Part shown: positions 19,584 through 21,323 of the stretch, piece by piece
Position numbering within the stretch: the stretch's first letter is position 1
Layout: every line of letters starts with the position of its first letter
IMG/VR virus record: IMGVR_UViG_3300023184_000591
Coordinates: 1-21,323 of that record
Reading direction: 5' to 3' (one strand)
Source: a virus
Length of the DNA: 21,323 bases
Notes under the pieces: model-generated
Told to the model about the DNA's origin: nothing
The model's input: only the letters and a program-made list of their open reading frames with translations
The model's database searches: none
Position numbers and translations under genes: made by a program

Positions 19584-20576
19584 ATGAAATACCTACTAGT
19601 AGACACTGCTAACACATTCTTTCGCGCACGCCACAGCGCGAGCCGACAGAGCGATACATGGGATCGCTTGGGTTTTGCCATGCATGTTACACTGGCCAGT
19701 GTTAACAAGGCCTGGCGCGATCAACGTGCAGATCATGTGGTATTCTGTCTCGAAGGTCGAAGCTGGCGCAAAGATTTCTACGAGCCCTACAAGAAGAATC
19801 GGTCAGTTGCTCGTGCAGCACTGACAGAAAAAGAAGCTGAAGAAGATCGATTGTTTTGGGAGAGCTTTGATGCACTCAAACAGTTCCTGGCAGACAAGAC
19901 CAACTGCACAGTATTGCAGCATGCCAACCTAGAAGCAGATGATTTAATTGCCGGCTGGATACAGAGTCACCCCGGCGACGAGCATGTGATCGTCAGCAGC
20001 GACACCGACTTCTACCAGTTGCTGGCCGCCAATGTTCGGCAGTACAATGGTATCGCAGATGAACTGCACACACTAGAAGGCATCCTTGACAAGAAGGGTC
20101 GCCCGGTAATTGACAAGAAAACCAAAGAACCCAAGCGCATACCCGACCCCAGCTGGATCCTGTTTGAGAAGTGCATGCGCGGCGATCCCACTGACAATGT
20201 GTTCTCGGCCTATCCTGGCGTGCGTACCAAAGGCAGCAAGAACAAGGTGGGCTTGGAAGAAGCCTATGCCGATCGTGCAAGCCAAGGCTTCGCGTGGAAC
20301 AATCTCATGTTGCAGCGTTGGGCCGACCATAATGGTGTTGAGCACAAGGTCTTAGATGACTACCATCGCAATCGTGTGCTAGTGGATCTCACCGCACAAC
20401 CAGATGACATTAAACAGAAGATCGCTGAGACTATTGCCACAGGCAGTACCACATTGAACCGCCCCATGATTGGTGGTCAGTTCCTCAAGTTCTGTGGCCG
20501 GTACGAGCTCAATCGTCTGAGCGAACAGGCTCAGAGTTTTGCAGAATTCCTATCAGCCAGCTATCCAGAAAAATGA
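19584..20576 (+). CDS. rnh: 5'-3' exonuclease / flap endonuclease (T4 RNase H type)
   Basis: This 330-residue protein is close to T4 RNase H (305), which removes RNA primers from Okazaki fragments. FEN-family motifs: VDTANTFFRA at the N-terminus (D7), FCLEGRSWRKDFYEPYKKNR, LEADDLIAGW (E117, D119, D120), SSDTDFYQLL (D140, D142) and the helix-three-turn-helix region CMRGDPTDNVFSAYPGVRTK (D201, D204). All the metal-binding acids appear kept. An insertion near 169-190 has the pattern DKKGRPVIDKKTKEPK, much like one in DpdA. The start is fixed by the first beta-strand (KYLLVDTAN), so no later start is possible; there is no SD, and the promoter predicts a leaderless mRNA. Its stop overlaps the next ATG. 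Confidence 0.92.
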   Translation: MKYLLVDTANTFFRARHSASRQSDTWDRLGFAMHVTLASVNKAWRDQRADHVVFCLEGRSWRKDFYEPYKKNRSVARAALTEKEAEEDRLFWESFDALKQFLADKTNCTVLQHANLEADDLIAGWIQSHPGDEHVIVSSDTDFYQLLAANVRQYNGIADELHTLEGILDKKGRPVIDKKTKEPKRIPDPSWILFEKCMRGDPTDNVFSAYPGVRTKGSKNKVGLEEAYADRASQGFAWNNLMLQRWADHNGVEHKVLDDYHRNRVLVDLTAQPDDIKQKIAETIATGSTTLNRPMIGGQFLKFCGRYELNRLSEQAQSFAEFLSASYPEK

Positions 20577-20842
20577 AAATCTCTGCCGCACGTAAACCCA
20601 AGCACATACATCGTGACAAACTTGGTCGCGAATTAGTAATAGGCGACTGTGTGGCCGTTTCACATCGCAACGATTTGCAAGTAGCCAAGATTGTTAGTTT
20701 GCTACCTAAAATGGTCAAAGTAGAAATGCTTAACGTCAAGAAGTTTTCGTGGTATGCCGGAGAGCATAACAAGTACGGTGAACAGATGGTGGTTATCGAT
20801 AACGAATATGTTACCATGTATCTATTAAAGGCGCAGTTATGA
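20573..20842 (+). CDS. Small SH3/KOW-like basic protein, unknown
   Basis: This protein has 89 residues, coupled by ATGA to the nuclease. It begins MKISAARKPKHIHRDKLGRE, followed by LVIGDCVAVSHRNDLQVAKI and VSLLPKMVKVEMLNVKKF, a run of strands with the G-D-x-V pattern typical of small SH3/KOW-like barrels. The protein is basic and could bind nucleic acid, which would suit the coupling to a nuclease, but this is inference. It is coupled by a further ATGA to the next gene. Confidence 0.7.
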   Translation: MKISAARKPKHIHRDKLGRELVIGDCVAVSHRNDLQVAKIVSLLPKMVKVEMLNVKKFSWYAGEHNKYGEQMVVIDNEYVTMYLLKAQL

Positions 20843-21081
20843 ACGAACGAATTAAAGAACTTGCCAGCCAAGTGCTCGACGAATTAGTACCCGAGACTTG
20901 GACGGCATTGAAGTACGATAAAATCAAAGAGATTCAGTTTCGTACCGCCGAGTTGATTGTGCGAGAATGTATTAAAAAATGTCAGGACCATCCATCCATA
21001 ATTTTTAAGAATGAATGGGATGCTGATGTTGTGGCTCCGGACATTGTCAACAGATTAGAATCACATTTCGGAGTTGAATAA
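20839..21081 (+). CDS. MNERIKEL-type small helical protein, unknown
   Basis: This protein has 80 residues and starts inside the upstream stop (ATGA). The N-terminus MNERIKELASQVLDEL is a charged helix, followed by EIQFRTAELIVRECIKKCQD and DIVNRLESHFGVE. It is wholly soluble and acidic-helical. The gene at 21197 starts with nearly the same residues and the same first 15 bases, so the two are paralogues at least at the N-terminus. Many T4-like marine phages carry several such MNERI genes of unknown role. Confidence 0.7.
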   Translation: MNERIKELASQVLDELVPETWTALKYDKIKEIQFRTAELIVRECIKKCQDHPSIIFKNEWDADVVAPDIVNRLESHFGVE

Positions 21082-21200
21082 TGAACGAGGGCGAACAAGC
21101 AGGACGGCGGGCTCAGGTGATGCTCCACATGGTGTTGTTTGCTGTATGGTTCAATGTTGCTTGTATTGTGGCCTGGATTTACAAGGAGTGGTTTTTATGA
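21081..21200 (+). CDS. Tiny single-span membrane protein
   Basis: This protein has 39 residues. Its start shares one base with the upstream stop (TAATG), and its stop overlaps the next start (ATGA), which gives good support for so short a gene. The N-terminus MNEGEQAGRRAQ is polar and positively charged. Residues about 14-33 (VMLHMVLFAVWFNVACIVAW) form one hydrophobic span, and a short tail IYKEWFL follows. The function is unknown; small inner-membrane proteins of lytic phages often affect lysis or superinfection. Confidence 0.6.
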   Translation: MNEGEQAGRRAQVMLHMVLFAVWFNVACIVAWIYKEWFL

Positions 21201-21323
21201 ACGAACGAATTCGAGAACTTGTTAGACAGGCTGTTGAGTCTGTTGATATTGTCACAGGAAATGAATCACTAGATGATGAGTTAGCCAAGATGTATATTCC
21301 TGATTGCTTTTCGGAAAAGTTCG
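21197..21323 (+). CDS. MNERIREL-type small protein, 3' end outside the window
   Basis: The frame is open to the end of the window (42 residues seen). It starts by ATGA overlap and has AAGGAG upstream (21182-21187). The visible part is MNERIRELVRQAVESVDI, then GNESLDDELAKMYIPDCF. The first eight residues match the 20839 gene except K for R, and the first 15 bases are identical, so the two share ancestry. The remainder diverges quickly. No function is known. Confidence 0.65.
   Translation, partial: MNERIRELVRQAVESVDIVTGNESLDDELAKMYIPDCFSEKF

Noticed and set aside
1-21323. tRNA genes, CRISPR arrays, insertion sequences or integration sites
   Set aside because: No cloverleaf-like segments, regularly spaced direct repeats, transposase-like proteins or terminal inverted repeats were seen by reading. 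A tRNAscan run would be needed to exclude a diverged tRNA.

Overview
The window is about 21.3 kb of a tailed-phage genome of the T4-like (contractile-tail, aquatic/marine) type. Support comes from a complete family B replicative DNA polymerase, a T4 gp45-type sliding clamp, a T4 RNase H-type flap nuclease, a DsbA-like small protein, boxes matching the T4 late promoter TATAAATA, and tightly packed genes joined by ATGA overlaps. The host cannot be named from the sequence. No tRNA, rRNA, CRISPR array, IS element or integrase was seen, and no gene-free stretch exceeds 300 bases.

Left part (1-3982, plus strand): four probable accessory or effector genes. They are a ParB-like plus protein-kinase-like protein (5' end outside the window), a GNAT acetyltransferase plus ParB-like protein, an SH3/KOW-like plus gp88-like protein, and a HExxH metallopeptidase. 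Three of them begin with M-R-x-x-E-F, and two match the T4 capsid-targeting leader MKTYQEFIAE followed by a prohead-protease-type cleavage site. This suggests they are packaged in the head and injected. Next, on the minus strand (4024-4907), are four small genes with their own promoter, operator-like palindrome, leader hairpin and terminator.

Replication part (5042-9553): a sigma70-like promoter, a DsbA-like gene, a small membrane protein, DNA polymerase, sliding clamp and a small conserved gene.

Modification part (9540-18623): DpdA (a TGT-like enzyme acting on DNA), several unknown small genes including a T-fold-like protein, a glycosyltransferase, a GalE-type epimerase, FolE, a cupin, a QueD-like protein, a MazG-like nucleotide pyrophosphohydrolase and QueE. 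FolE, QueD and QueE make 7-carboxy-7-deazaguanine from GTP, and DpdA would exchange guanine in the phage DNA for a 7-deazaguanine base. QueC is not in the window, so the final base cannot be told. The glycosyltransferase and epimerase may act on DNA, virion or host surface.

Right end (18628-21323): a DUF2452 protein, a conserved unknown, the flap nuclease with a promoter placed so that its mRNA should be leaderless, and a run of tiny overlapping genes. Two of these share the N-terminus MNERI(K/R)EL. The last gene is cut by the window edge.
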